64,000 nucleotides of DNA from Anabaena catenula FACHB-362 (GTDB lineage Bacteria; Cyanobacteriota; Cyanobacteriia; Cyanobacteriales; Nostocaceae): assembly GCF_014698735.1 (NCBI RefSeq), contig NZ_JACJTQ010000003.1:62001-126000 (forward strand). The letters run 5' to 3'. Shown here in pieces: positions 24,508 to 34,407 of the stretch. The first letter of the stretch is position 1; the number at the start of each line of letters is the position of its first letter. The position numbers were made by a program, and so were the translations under genes. Below the pieces are notes generated by a model. It did no database searches and had not been told where the DNA came from. It was given only the letters and a program-made list of their open reading frames with translations.

Positions 24508-27500
24508 ATGAAGATTTTAATTGTGGAAGATGATGAGTTAAATGCCTATGCACTCACAGCCGTTCTCACTGACCAAAATTATGCAGTTGAAGTAGCGACA
24601 GATGGTGATGCGGCTTGGGATTTAATCACAACTTACGATTATGATTTAATTCTTTTAGATGTAATGCTGCCCAAGCTAGATGGTATTAGTCTGTGTCGGA
24701 AAATTAGGTCTAGTGGTCGGACAGTACCAATTTTATTATTAACCGGATGCGATCGCTCTCACGAAAAAGCCATCGGTTTAGATGCAGGTGCAGATGACTA
24801 TGTCGTGAAACCATTTGACCAAGAAGAATTAGTAGCCCGTGTACGGGCATTATTGCGCCGAGGTAGTATAACCTCACAGCCCGTACTAGAATGGGGCAAT
24901 TTAAAACTAGATCCTAGTAGCTGTGAAGTCACGTATGGCCAAAATTTACTCGCACTCACTCCTAAAGAATATGCCCTATTAGAATTATTTTTGCGAAATC
25001 ATCGCCGGGTGTTTAGCTGTGGCATGATTTTGGAGCATCTTTGGTCCTATGAAGACACACCAGGAGAAGAAGCCGTTCGTACCCATATCAAAGGACTGCG
25101 AATGAAACTAAGAAGTGTAGGCGCTAACAGTGATTTAATAGAAACAGTATATGGAATTGGCTATCGCCTGAAAGCACCTGAAGAAGAAGGGGTGCAAGAA
25201 GCAGGAGAGGAAGATGCTAATTTCAAATCCCAGCGAACTTTTAGAGCCATTGCAGATATTTGGCAGCGTTTTCGGGGGCGGGTTGATGAACAGGTGAGCA
25301 TCATAGAACAAGCAGCACAGCCCGGTTTAAAGCCAGAATTACGTTCACAAGCTGCCCAAGAAGCACACACCTTAGCAGGTTCTTTAGGAACTTTTGGTCT
25401 ACCCTTTGGTTCAGAGTTAGCCAGAAAAATTGAGAAGTTACTGAAATCTGGTAAAAGCTTAAATGCAACTGATACGACCAACCTACAAAATTTAGTCAAG
25501 CTACTGCGTCAAGAAATCCAAAGTAAAGATCAGCAAAACCTATCACCAGCAGCAGCGAAGAGTAATAAAAAGTCCGTAGTTGTGGAGGAAGAATTAGCCC
25601 CAGAAGCAGCTAAAGCCAATATCTTGGTTGTAGACGACGACCCGCAAATTCTAGCATTATTACAAACCTTACTCACTCCCTGGGGTCTTAGAGTTATTCC
25701 TCTGAGTGACCCCCGTCAGTGCTCGGAAACTCTAGAAACTGAAAAGCCAGATATGCTGATTCTAGATGTGGAAATGCCCTATAAAAACGGGATTGAACTT
25801 TGCCAAATAATACGCAGTCATCCCCAATGGAGTGAGTTACCCATCCTCTTTCTCACCGTTCATAACGACGCAGAAATGGTGAATCAGGTGTTTAGCGCGG
25901 GTGCTGATGACTTTGTCAGCAAACCTATCATTGGACCAGAACTGGTAACGAGAATTCTCAACCGCTTAGAACGGGTAAAACTGCTGCGGCGCATGGCGCA
26001 AACCCACCACACTGCATTACAGCAGAGTCAGGAAAACTACGAACAGTTAGTAGAACTCTGTCCAGAAGCAATTTTTATTGAAAGTGAAGATAATTTAGTC
26101 TTTTTCAACAGTGCCGCCCTGAAGCTATTTGGTGCAACAAAATCGACAGAATTATTAGGCAAATCATTACTTGACTTTGTACATCCAAATTCCCAAGTTG
26201 AGATTGGTGAACACATCAAACATCTGAGAACAATTAAAAAATCAATTCCCTTACAGGAAAAACAGTTTTTACGGTTTGATGGCAAAGTGATTGATTTGGA
26301 AATTGTTGCAGCTACTGTTAGTTATCAGGGCAAACCAGCATTACAATTTTTAGCTCGTGACATTACTCAACGCAAGCAGGCAGAGTTAGCTCTGCACAAA
26401 GCTAATAACGAACTGGAATTAAGAGTAGCAGAGCGCACAGCGGAGTTAATGGCTGTCAATCACTATTTACGGACAGAACTAGATGAGCGACTACGCACAC
26501 AGGAAGCTCTGCGGATTTCCCAAACTCGCTTTGAAGGAATTTTAGGTATTGCTGATGATGCGATTATTTCTATTGATGGCAATCAGGAAATTACTTTATT
26601 TAACCAAGGTGCAGAAAAGATTTTTGGTTATTTGTCTCCAGAAGTTTTAGGCAAAAAGCTGGATTTACTATTACCAATGCGCTTTGCTGAAAAACATCGT
26701 CATCATGTGGTGGACTTTGGTAAATCTCCCAATCCTGCCCGCAGAATGGGCGAAAGGCGCGAACTATTTGGTCGCCGCAAAGATGGGACTGAGTTTCCGG
26801 CCGAGGCTTCTATATCTAAATTAGATGTCGATGAAAAATGTGTGTATACAGTAATTTTGCGCGATATAACTGAGCGCAAGCAAGTGGAACGAATGAAAGA
26901 TGAGTTTGTGTCTGTGGTGAGTCATGAACTTCGTACTCCTCTGACTTCGATTCACGGTTCTTTAGGAATGTTAACCAGTGGTTTGCTACCAACAGACTCA
27001 GAGCAGGGTAAACGCTTGCTACAAATTGCTACTGATAGTACTGAGCGCTTGGTGAGGCTAATTAACGATATCCTCGACATTGAGCGAATTGAGTCGGGTA
27101 AAGTGAAGATGGAGCAAGAAACCTGCAATCTGGAGGAGTTAATTGCTTCAGCGGTGAATGTTATGCAGCCTCTAGCGGCTAAAGCTGAGGTGAGTTTGTC
27201 CATTTCCAGCTTATCTGTTCAAGTCTGGGCTGATCCAGATCGCATTGTCCAAACTTTGACGAATTTGTTGAGTAATGCGATTAAATTTTCTCCTGCTGGT
27301 GGTACGGTTTGGTTAATAGCGCAACAACAGGAAGATCAAGTGCTGTTGACAATTAAGGATCAGGGAAGGGGAATACCCAGCGACAAACTCCACAGTATTT
27401 TTGAGCGCTTTCAACAGGTTGATTCTTCGGATTCACGCAACCATGAGGGGACTGGTTTAGGTTTGGCAATTTGCAAAAGTATTGTGCAGCAACATGGTGG

Positions 27501-28371
27501 CAGTATCTGGGTGGAAAGTGTCTTAAATGAAGGTAGTAGTTTTTACGTGACCCTGCCGATTTTAGTCACTCCCTACAGTGCAGAATCGGAACAGTCTGCT
27601 ACCTCAGAAGCAATTATTATCAATAAACACTATCCTCTCGTCTTGGTTTGTGATGACGATGCTGTGATTCGGGCAGAGTTACAAACCTTGTTGGTACAAG
27701 GAGGATATCGGGTGATTACAGCTGCTACGGGTGAGGATGCGATCGCTCTGGCAGTTGTCGAACACCCTGATGTGATTTTACTAGATTTGCTCATGCCAGG
27801 GATGAATGGTTGGGAAACAATGGCAGTATTGAAAGAACGCTCAGATACTCACGATATACCTATTGTGATTTGTAGTGTCTACAAACCTAATAAAAGTAAT
27901 CCCAGCACTGATTTTGTGGATTGGTTAAGTAAGCCAGTAGAAGAAATATCTCTGTTACATTCCTTGAGACAAGTAGTCGCTGAATCTTCCCGAAAAGTCA
28001 GAATTTTAATTGTTGAGGACGATAATGATCTGGCCGATTTGTTAGCAACTTTATTTGAGAGACATGATATTGAAACTTTCCTCGCTAAAACTGGTAGAGA
28101 AGCTATTCATCTCAGCCAAGAAGTTAATCCTGATTTACTAATTCTGGATTTAATTTTGCCGGAAATAGATGGATTTACAGTAGTAGATTGGCTCAAGCAG
28201 CACAATCAACTTTGTCAGATCCCAGTCGTTGTTTATTCAGCTAAGGATTTGGATGAGTCTGAACGTCATCGACTCAAATTAGGACATACAGAATTTTTGA
28301 CTAAAGGACGAGTTACAACTCATGAATTTGAACAACGGGTGATGTATTTGTTGCAAAGAATGACAGAATAA
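24508..28371 (+). CDS. Giant regulator-kinase fusion REC-wHTH-Hpt-REC-PAS-PAS-HisKA-HATPase-REC-REC
   Basis: The ATG at 24508 (AGGAAAG 9 nt upstream) starts a complete OmpR/PhoB-type regulator: receiver with D51 (about 1-116) and winged helix (about 126-222). Then follow an Hpt domain (about 244-332, H287 in AHTLAGSLG), a second receiver (about 371-490), two PAS domains (about 511-630 and 671-795), HisKA (H806 in VVSHELRTPL), ATPase (to about 1025), and two receivers (about 1045-1160, 1165-1287). At 1287 residues it holds a whole phosphorelay and a DNA-binding output in one chain. It is probably cotranscribed with the CheY-like and DUF1622 genes. The signal and target promoters are unknown. 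The upstream TTG at 24454 is rejected. Confidence 0.93.
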   Translation: MKILIVEDDELNAYALTAVLTDQNYAVEVATDGDAAWDLITTYDYDLILLDVMLPKLDGISLCRKIRSSGRTVPILLLTGCDRSHEKAIGLDAGADDYVVKPFDQEELVARVRALLRRGSITSQPVLEWGNLKLDPSSCEVTYGQNLLALTPKEYALLELFLRNHRRVFSCGMILEHLWSYEDTPGEEAVRTHIKGLRMKLRSVGANSDLIETVYGIGYRLKAPEEEGVQEAGEEDANFKSQRTFRAIADIWQRFRGRVDEQVSIIEQAAQPGLKPELRSQAAQEAHTLAGSLGTFGLPFGSELARKIEKLLKSGKSLNATDTTNLQNLVKLLRQEIQSKDQQNLSPAAAKSNKKSVVVEEELAPEAAKANILVVDDDPQILALLQTLLTPWGLRVIPLSDPRQCSETLETEKPDMLILDVEMPYKNGIELCQIIRSHPQWSELPILFLTVHNDAEMVNQVFSAGADDFVSKPIIGPELVTRILNRLERVKLLRRMAQTHHTALQQSQENYEQLVELCPEAIFIESEDNLVFFNSAALKLFGATKSTELLGKSLLDFVHPNSQVEIGEHIKHLRTIKKSIPLQEKQFLRFDGKVIDLEIVAATVSYQGKPALQFLARDITQRKQAELALHKANNELELRVAERTAELMAVNHYLRTELDERLRTQEALRISQTRFEGILGIADDAIISIDGNQEITLFNQGAEKIFGYLSPEVLGKKLDLLLPMRFAEKHRHHVVDFGKSPNPARRMGERRELFGRRKDGTEFPAEASISKLDVDEKCVYTVILRDITERKQVERMKDEFVSVVSHELRTPLTSIHGSLGMLTSGLLPTDSEQGKRLLQIATDSTERLVRLINDILDIERIESGKVKMEQETCNLEELIASAVNVMQPLAAKAEVSLSISSLSVQVWADPDRIVQTLTNLLSNAIKFSPAGGTVWLIAQQQEDQVLLTIKDQGRGIPSDKLHSIFERFQQVDSSDSRNHEGTGLGLAICKSIVQQHGGSIWVESVLNEGSSFYVTLPILVTPYSAESEQSATSEAIIINKHYPLVLVCDDDAVIRAELQTLLVQGGYRVITAATGEDAIALAVVEHPDVILLDLLMPGMNGWETMAVLKERSDTHDIPIVICSVYKPNKSNPSTDFVDWLSKPVEEISLLHSLRQVVAESSRKVRILIVEDDNDLADLLATLFERHDIETFLAKTGREAIHLSQEVNPDLLILDLILPEIDGFTVVDWLKQHNQLCQIPVVVYSAKDLDESERHRLKLGHTEFLTKGRVTTHEFEQRVMYLLQRMTE

Positions 28372-28374
28372 TTC

Positions 28375-28424
28375 GTAATAATGCCTACGGCAGGCTACCG
28401 CCAACGTAATTCGTAATTAATAAA
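28375..28424. repeat. Inverted AATTACG/GC-rich repeat in the operon spacer
   Basis: The spacer between the giant kinase and the receiver gene is almost wholly the repeat ATGCCTACGGCAGGCTACCG plus CGTAATT heptamers, an inverted relative of 3940-4005. Confidence 0.7.
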
Positions 28425-28811
28425 ATGACAACAAAGAGAATTCTAGTAGTTGATAATGAGCTATACATTCAAGAAGTAGCGAAGATTTGTTTGGAAACAG
28501 TCGCAGCTTGGGAAGTGGTAACTGCAAGTTCTGGGAAAGAGGGAATAATACAAGCTGAGGTTTACCAACCAGATGCAATTTTACTAGATGTGATGATGCC
28601 AGATATGGATGGACTGGCTGCTTTTGAAAATTTACAAGCAAATCCAGCAACAAAGCAGATTCCAGTAATTTTGTTAACTGCGAAAATCCAAGCTACTGAT
28701 CGTCGTCGCTATGCTCAATTGGGAATCAAGAGTGCGATCGCTAAACCGTTTAATCCGCTAGAATTAGCAGGGCAAGTAGCAGCGGCTTTGGGCTGGAGTT
28801 TGGAGAAGTAG
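28425..28811 (+). CDS. CheY-like single-domain response regulator
   Basis: A 128-residue receiver without output domain. The phospho-acceptor Asp is in AILLDVMMPDMDG (about residue 54), the Thr in VILLTAKIQ and the Lys in AIAKPFNPLE. The acidic pair near the N terminus reads VVDNELY, so one of the two metal-binding acids is Asn. It lies 53 bp after the giant kinase, and its stop codon abuts the ATG of the DUF1622 gene (TAGATG), which implies a shared transcript and probable translational coupling. It is a natural phosphotransfer partner for the kinase. Confidence 0.9.
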   Translation: MTTKRILVVDNELYIQEVAKICLETVAAWEVVTASSGKEGIIQAEVYQPDAILLDVMMPDMDGLAAFENLQANPATKQIPVILLTAKIQATDRRRYAQLGIKSAIAKPFNPLELAGQVAAALGWSLEK

Positions 28812-29309
28812 ATGAAACGAGAGCCTTTAAGCAATGCTTCAGTGAATATTTTACTACCTCTGGCATTGATTTTCGGTCTGGTTCTGTTGTTAAGCCTCAA
28901 TGTTGAACCAAGTCACACAGAAGCAATATCGAGGAGTCCGTTGGAGTCATGGCTGAAGCTGATTGTCGGCTATTTAGCAGCAGGGACAGAAATAGCCGCC
29001 GCAGTAGTGATTGGTAGTGCGGTGATTCAGAGTATTTTTGCTTATGTCCGCCAGTTATTTTCCCGTTCTCGACAGAGTTTTGATGCCACTGAATCAATTC
29101 GCCTCAAATTGGGACGGGTATTAGTTTTAGGATTAGAATTTACTGTTGCTAGTGACATACTCAGAACAGCAGTTGCGCCTACTCGTCAGGATATTTTAAA
29201 CTTGGGAGCGATCGTGCTTTTAAGAACTCTACTCAATTATTTTTTAGAAGCTGAAATTAAACAAGCAGAGCAAAGTCGTTTACAACAGAGAGAATGTGAT
29301 GATAAATGA
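28812..29309 (+). CDS. DUF1622 family membrane protein
   Basis: A 165-residue protein with three hydrophobic segments (about residues 12-30, 52-76, and 95-145 with a broken segment) and the DUF1622 pattern: E-containing helix AAGTEIAAAVVIGSAVIQ, LGRVLVLGLEFTVASDILRT and LNLGAIVLLRTLLNYFLEAEI. The conserved charged residues within membrane helices suggest a channel- or carrier-like role, but no function is established. Its ATG directly follows the receiver gene stop. Confidence 0.87.
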   Translation: MKREPLSNASVNILLPLALIFGLVLLLSLNVEPSHTEAISRSPLESWLKLIVGYLAAGTEIAAAVVIGSAVIQSIFAYVRQLFSRSRQSFDATESIRLKLGRVLVLGLEFTVASDILRTAVAPTRQDILNLGAIVLLRTLLNYFLEAEIKQAEQSRLQQRECDDK

Positions 29310-29330
29310 CTCTAAAAACTTTTGATTTGT

Positions 29331-29996
29331 TCACGGAGTTTCTCCTAGAGAAGAGGCTGACTGCTTTGCTAATAGTTCGCGTACTTCATCATCAGTGGTT
29401 TGGGAAAAATCTTCATACCAAATACCAATTGCAGACAAGTCCGCTGGAATTTGTAAACAAACTATTTCGTCTACTTCCAAGCGTAAATCTTCATAAGTGC
29501 TTGGCGGTGCAACTGGCACTGCAACAACAATTTTTGCAGGCTGCTGTTGTTTAATAATAGCAATGGCAGCACGTATGCTAGAGCCAGTAGCAATACCGTC
29601 ATCTATCAAAATTACTGTTTTATTTTTGACATTCATAGGTGGAGCATTGCCCCGATAAGTGCGATCGCGCCGCTGTAATTCTTGCAATTCTTCAGCAGCA
29701 ACTGACCTAATTCTTTCCCAGTCGATTCCCAAACTACTAATAACATCGTAATTCAGTACTTTAATTCCCCCAGAGGCTAAAGCACCCATCGCCAATTCTT
29801 CATGTCCGGGTACACCGAGTTTTCTGACTATACACACATCTAAAGGCGCATTCAAGGCTTTGGCTACTTCAAACGCCACCGGCACACCCCCACGAGCTAA
29901 ACCTAAAACCAACAAGTCTTTGCTGTTAGCATATGTTCTTAGATGTGATGCTAACATCTGTCCTGCTTCAGTGCGGTTACGGAATCTTTTGATCAT
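29331..29996 (-). CDS. Phosphoribosyltransferase-family protein
   Basis: The start at 29996 (MIKRFRNRTEAG) has AGGAG nine nt upstream on the minus strand; the longer frame to 30068 is unlikely. The 221-residue protein carries the PRPP-binding motif VILIDDGIATGSSIRAA and an N-terminal half with LGLARGGVPVAFEVAKAL and VRKLGVPGHEELAMGA. This is the subgroup of predicted PRTases found next to Usp and stress genes, for example among mycobacterial dormancy genes. The substrate base is unknown. It converges on the DUF1622 gene with a 21-bp gap. Confidence 0.88.
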   Translation of the reverse strand: MIKRFRNRTEAGQMLASHLRTYANSKDLLVLGLARGGVPVAFEVAKALNAPLDVCIVRKLGVPGHEELAMGALASGGIKVLNYDVISSLGIDWERIRSVAAEELQELQRRDRTYRGNAPPMNVKNKTVILIDDGIATGSSIRAAIAIIKQQQPAKIVVAVPVAPPSTYEDLRLEVDEIVCLQIPADLSAIGIWYEDFSQTTDDEVRELLAKQSASSLGETP

Positions 29997-30088
29997 TGCT
30001 CTCATCTCCTGTGTTCCATTCCTGAAAATGAACAATGCTTGCAGGTTTTTGGGTGATGATTCGCACAAAATATCTAGGGGATAGATGC

Positions 30089-30180
30089 GTAAATATTCAG
30101 AATACAGTGTTCAGAAATCAGAAATCAGAGTGAAGAAGGCTATTAGAGTCAGTGTGAACTTTGAATTTTTCAGATTTTCC
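30089..30180. repeat. Degenerate left half of a family A element
   Basis: GTAAATATTCAGAATACAGT resembles the family A terminus. Downstream, AAGGCTATTAGAGTCAGTGT and AACTTTGAATTTTTCAGATTTT (first 20 bases count) follow the family A order (AAGGCTTTTTTAGTC, then AACTTTGATGATTTTGAT). No right end was found, so it looks like a relic. Confidence 0.5.
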
Positions 30181-30327
30181 CAAACACCCGACTCTACTTA
30201 TATGATAGCTCTCACACAATATCTATGTAGCTGTGAAACTGAGGCAAGATTTGACTAAAATGGCAAATATAGGTCAAGCTTTGCTATTTACAAATCAGTA
30301 CAAGTATAAATTAAGGACTATTAAATT

Positions 30328-30855
30328 ATGTTTCACAAAATTTTAGTTGCCTTAGACAAATCAGAAACTAGCGAGTACATCTTTGAGCAAGCCTTATTTA
30401 TGGCCAAAGCCAGTGATGCAGCAATGATGTTGCTTCATGTTCTCTCACCTTTAGAAGATCCTTACCTCAATCCTATATTTTTGCAACCAGAGACTATCTA
30501 TCCCTCTTTGCAAACCGAAGCTATCAAGAGATATATGCAAGCCTGGGATGAATTGAAGAATGAGAGACTGACTTGGATGCAATCTCTCACTCAAACAGCA
30601 ATTAATGCTGGAGTCAAAACTGAGTTTACACAAAGTGTAGGTAGTGCAGGTCGTCTCATTTGTGAATTAGCCAGCAGTTGGCAAGCTGATTTAATTATTG
30701 TCGGCCGTCGGGGGCATAGTGGTATGACTGAGCTTTTCTTAGGAAGTGTCAGCAATTATGTGCTGCATCATGCGCCTTGCTCTGTTATGACCATGCAAGG
30801 CTTAATTCCCAGCATTTCCACAAATACAGCCACAACAAAACCAGCTTCCACTTAA
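30328..30855 (+). CDS. Universal stress protein (UspA family), second copy
   Basis: A 175-residue Usp closely related to the one at 23148-23678: FHKILVALDKSETSEYIFEQ opening, and the nucleotide loop GRRGHSGMTELFLGSVSNYV. The C-terminal 15 residues are Thr/Ser-rich. AAGGA lies upstream of the ATG. The recurrent arrangement of Usp, PRTase, kinase and receiver suggests a stress or dormancy module, which is inference. Confidence 0.92.
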   Translation: MFHKILVALDKSETSEYIFEQALFMAKASDAAMMLLHVLSPLEDPYLNPIFLQPETIYPSLQTEAIKRYMQAWDELKNERLTWMQSLTQTAINAGVKTEFTQSVGSAGRLICELASSWQADLIIVGRRGHSGMTELFLGSVSNYVLHHAPCSVMTMQGLIPSISTNTATTKPAST

Positions 30856-31022
30856 AATTGTGACAATTTTTTCACTGCGCTAAGTTTATTTGCAACTAGT
30901 GTCTGAAGACAATTTCTTGCTACGTTTACTACTACTGTGATTAAGTTATTAAGTTAGCACAGACTATACTAGTATTAGCAATTTATCAAATATCATCCTC
31001 AATTTAACATCTAGAGGTATCA

Positions 31023-31709
31023 ATGAGTTTTACTAATCTTAGCAAAAAAACAAACGAATATAAAGAACTTAAGGAAAAACCTCATTGGCAAGGGCCACCA
31101 CCGCTGAAACCTGGTGTCAAAGGTCGAGAAATCAAAGCACAAGAAACTGTTATTGACATCACTGACAGTGATGACCTCAATCGTGGTCGAGTGGCGATTT
31201 TTATTGATGGCTTAAACCTATTCCATGCCGCTTTGCAACTGGGCATTGAAATTGACTATGTTAAATTGCTTTGTCGTTTAACTAAAAGTTCTCGGTTGCT
31301 GCGTGCTTTCTTTTATACAGGAATCGATAGTAGCAAAGAAAAGCAACAGGGCTTTCTGTTGTGGATGCGCCGTAATGGTTATCGTGTAGTCACTAAAGAC
31401 ATAGTTGCAGTAGCAGAGAATTGCAAAAAACCCAATTTGAATGTAGAAATTGCTGTCGATATGATTACTTTAGCCCCGTACTATGATACTGCTGTCTTAG
31501 TCAGTGGGGATGGAGATTTAGCCTATGCTGTCAGTACTGTTAGCAGCTTGGGATCTAGGGTAGAAGTCATCGGTCTGCAAACAATGACTAGCGATAGCCT
31601 GATTGATGTAGCTGATTGCTTCACTGATTTTGACAGTATTAAACAACACATTCAAAAGGATTCTCATATCGGCTATAGTTACCGATCTTCGTCCAATGCT
31701 CACCTGTAA
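31023..31709 (+). CDS. NYN domain protein (LabA/DUF88-like)
   Basis: A 228-residue protein with a PIN-like NYN nuclease fold. Acidic active-site residues are visible in VAIFIDGLNLFHAA, NVEIAVDMITL and VLVSGDGDLAYAVS. The N-terminal 55 residues are charged and probably disordered. LabA-type proteins in Synechococcus affect circadian gene expression, and other NYN proteins are RNases; which applies is unknown. GAGGT lies a few bases before the ATG. A hairpin 70 bp after the stop may be its terminator. Confidence 0.88.
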   Translation: MSFTNLSKKTNEYKELKEKPHWQGPPPLKPGVKGREIKAQETVIDITDSDDLNRGRVAIFIDGLNLFHAALQLGIEIDYVKLLCRLTKSSRLLRAFFYTGIDSSKEKQQGFLLWMRRNGYRVVTKDIVAVAENCKKPNLNVEIAVDMITLAPYYDTAVLVSGDGDLAYAVSTVSSLGSRVEVIGLQTMTSDSLIDVADCFTDFDSIKQHIQKDSHIGYSYRSSSNAHL

Positions 31710-32204
31710 ATTACCATCTCAAATCAATCTCAGCAGATACTGAATCACAGATCAACAAATTAAACCGGGCATTCCTCCCAACACCAAATCAAAAATTATG
31801 GTGTGGGACTCCTGCCTGGTCTAGTTAAAAAAAGTAATTTCCCCTGGATTTGGTCTTTTAAAACTACTAAGTGATACTAAATCGATTTACTAGGTAGCAA
31901 ATATTTCATTTTATTTGCAACTTTTTTTAGATGTGTGCTATACCGGGGTGAGAAAAGCTAATTTACATTGATATGTATAATTGCTATCTTATTCATCTGA
32001 GTTGTAAATTCAGTGGGAGTACTGATTAAGGAGTTTTTAGTATTCGATTAACATTCATTTTATGGGGAAATGTATAGTTAGCATCAAAGTTATTAAATGT
32101 GAAAGCATCTTTGCCAACAGATACATTTCGTTTACACCAAATATACTAATACCTTTAATACAGACAATGTTGCTAGATTTCACCTAATTGAAGGAGTGCC
32201 AGAA
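31710..32204. other. 495-bp spacer with a hairpin
   Basis: An inverted repeat TCCCAACACCA (31776-31786) and TGGTGTGGGA (31799-31808) can pair with one bulge around a 12-nt AT-rich loop. The rest is AT-rich, with no recognisable gene, operator or repeat family. Confidence 0.5.
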
Positions 32205-32534
32205 GTGAATCAGATCCAATTGACTCTATTAATTAGTTACGTACTAATGACTTGCTATTTTTTTACCAATTGGTTAAAGTTTTCCTTGCGTCAACCTGCA
32301 TCTTCTCCAGAAGATAAATTTTTATCTTTTGTCATGTTTCTGATAACTACTATTTTCTGGCCTCTAATTATTCCTATTTCTTGCTCAAAAATACTTAAAA
32401 ATGGCAAATTGGAATTTAGCAATGTAATTCCAGTTCTTTTAACAATGTTTGCTTTTAGTATTTCCTATTATCTCAGTTCTGTTCATGGGCATTGGTTTTG
32501 CCATTATAATTTATTATGCCCTTATTCTTCATAA
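32205..32534 (+). CDS. Small hypothetical membrane protein (109 aa)
   Basis: The GTG at 32205 is preferred because AAGGAG (32191-32196) ends 8 nt upstream; the frame could also open at the GTG at 32196, which overlaps that site. Three hydrophobic segments are visible (about residues 4-22, 42-62 and 77-95), with a C-terminal HGHWFCHYNLLCPYSS containing two Cys and three His. No family recognised. Confidence 0.65.
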   Translation: MNQIQLTLLISYVLMTCYFFTNWLKFSLRQPASSPEDKFLSFVMFLITTIFWPLIIPISCSKILKNGKLEFSNVIPVLLTMFAFSISYYLSSVHGHWFCHYNLLCPYSS

Positions 32535-32797
32535 TTAGGTATTAGGTTAATTTAAACTATCATAATCTAGTAATTTAGACTAGGTAGCTTTGGCAACTTT
32601 ACCAAAAAACCAAAAATATTTGCATAACTTTAAGGAGATTAAATCTGGGGATCGTTTGAATTTGATAATTGCTCCTTAAGTGCAATTTAAAAAAGGGATA
32701 GGTAATTGCAAACAGATTTGTGGAATAACCTCTTAGTGAGGAGGTTGAATTCCAAATCTAAAATCCAAAATTGGTATAACTTACCTACCCCACAAAA

Positions 32798-34063
32798 TTA
32801 CTGAACTGGGGTGGGGAATGTGCCTGGTTTGACAGCTATGTTCAGACTCTGGCCATTGCGACGCAACTCTAGCTGCAAATTTCCGCCAACTTGGCTATTA
32901 TCTACTGCCTTTTGTACACCAGATGCATCTGTTACTAATTGACCATTGAGTTTTTGGATAACATCACCAGCACGTATTCCGGCTTGAGCAGCGGGTGAAT
33001 TAACCATCACTTTTACGACTAACACGCCTTTATCTTCATTCACACTTAACCCACTGTTGGGGTCTGAGTTGATGCTTTGCTTTACTTCAGGTGTTAAACC
33101 TACCATCTGAATTCCCAGATAAGGATGTTGTGCTTTACCTGTAGCTATGAGTTGATTAGAAATACGTTGTGCTGTTTTGATGGGAATGGAAAATCCTAAT
33201 CCCTGCGCTCCCTGAATGATAGCTGTATTCATGCCAATTACTTCGCCACGAGCATTAAGCAAGGGGCCACCAGAGTTACCGGGGTTAATTGCGGCATCGG
33301 TTTGAATAAATTCAACTCGCTTATCGGGAACGCCAACTTGATTACTAGAGCGTCCGGTGGCGCTAACAATGCCTGTAGTGACGCTATTATCTAAACCAAG
33401 GGGATTGCCAATTGCGATCGCCCATTGTCCCGGTTGCAGTTGGTCAGAATTACCTATGGTGACTGTTGGCAAATTATCTGCTTGAATCTTCACAACTGCA
33501 ACATCTGTTAATTCATCTTTCCCCACTACTTTACCTTTAAAGTTGCGCCCATCTTTAAGGGTGACAGTCACTGTATCAGCACCATCAACTACATGAGCAT
33601 TGGTGAGAATGCGACCATCCGCACTGAGGATAAAACCTGAACCGGTACCCCTTTCTACACGCCTGCCTCCCTGTGTTGGCAGCTGTGAGCCAAAGAAGCG
33701 ACGGAACAATGGATCATTAAATTCATCAGGTAGCCGGCTTTGAACAGTACGGGAAGAGTTAATTCGCACTACCGCAGGCCCTACTTTCTGCACAACTTGA
33801 GTAATAAAATTAGGATCTGTAGTTCCTGATATTGGAGGTGCAGCATTAACTGGACTTACGGCTAGGTTAGATGCTGTTTTAGTTACATCCTGCTGGTGAC
33901 CAGCTAGATAGCCACCGCCTAGGGTCATACCCGATCCCAGCAGCACCAAAGATAGAGAAGCCGCTGCTTTTTTCCAGGGTGCATCATGATGGCTTGTGGT
34001 GTTAGCAGTGTTTGAGGAAACGCTGTTAGATAGGTTATCTCTGTCTTGTGGCTGGTTTTGCAT
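32798..34063 (-). CDS. HtrA/Deg-type trypsin-like serine protease with PDZ domain
   Basis: A 421-residue periplasmic or thylakoid-lumen-facing protease in the cyanobacterial HhoA/HhoB/HtrA group. After a polar N terminus comes one hydrophobic anchor or signal segment (LSLVLLGSGMTLGGGYLAG). The catalytic triad is visible: His in ILTNAHVVDGAD, Asp in ELTDVAVVKI, Ser in NPGNSGGPLLN. One PDZ domain follows (about 310-400, KGVLVVKVMVNSPAAQAGIRAGD). The ATG at 34063 (MQNQPQDRD) is preferred over the GTG at 34174, which would add 37 non-conserved-looking residues; neither has a strong ribosome-binding site. It is divergent from tetR. Confidence 0.92.
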   Translation of the reverse strand: MQNQPQDRDNLSNSVSSNTANTTSHHDAPWKKAAASLSLVLLGSGMTLGGGYLAGHQQDVTKTASNLAVSPVNAAPPISGTTDPNFITQVVQKVGPAVVRINSSRTVQSRLPDEFNDPLFRRFFGSQLPTQGGRRVERGTGSGFILSADGRILTNAHVVDGADTVTVTLKDGRNFKGKVVGKDELTDVAVVKIQADNLPTVTIGNSDQLQPGQWAIAIGNPLGLDNSVTTGIVSATGRSSNQVGVPDKRVEFIQTDAAINPGNSGGPLLNARGEVIGMNTAIIQGAQGLGFSIPIKTAQRISNQLIATGKAQHPYLGIQMVGLTPEVKQSINSDPNSGLSVNEDKGVLVVKVMVNSPAAQAGIRAGDVIQKLNGQLVTDASGVQKAVDNSQVGGNLQLELRRNGQSLNIAVKPGTFPTPVQ

Positions 34064-34407
34064 TTGCTGTCTGGAAGGATATTGAGGGTTATTACTAATG
34101 TAGATATTTTTTTTGAAGATTATGTTGCAGACTTCTAGGGGAGTTGTGACAATAGAGACATAGCCTCTTTGCACATCAGTATTAACAATTATAAGTTATC
34201 AATCTCATGACTCTCATGACTGAGTTTAGGCGTTTAAGTTCCTCACAAAGAATCTCTGTCCGGTTAAAGACTTATCATTAGGGAACCGCGCGAAGACGAA
34301 CAGACGCGAACAATTGCTTATTCTACCATATTAAGCGAATATGATATCACTTGTGACAGGTGATTATTCTGGACTTGATATGATAACTAATCAGCCAGCA
34401 TTATCTA

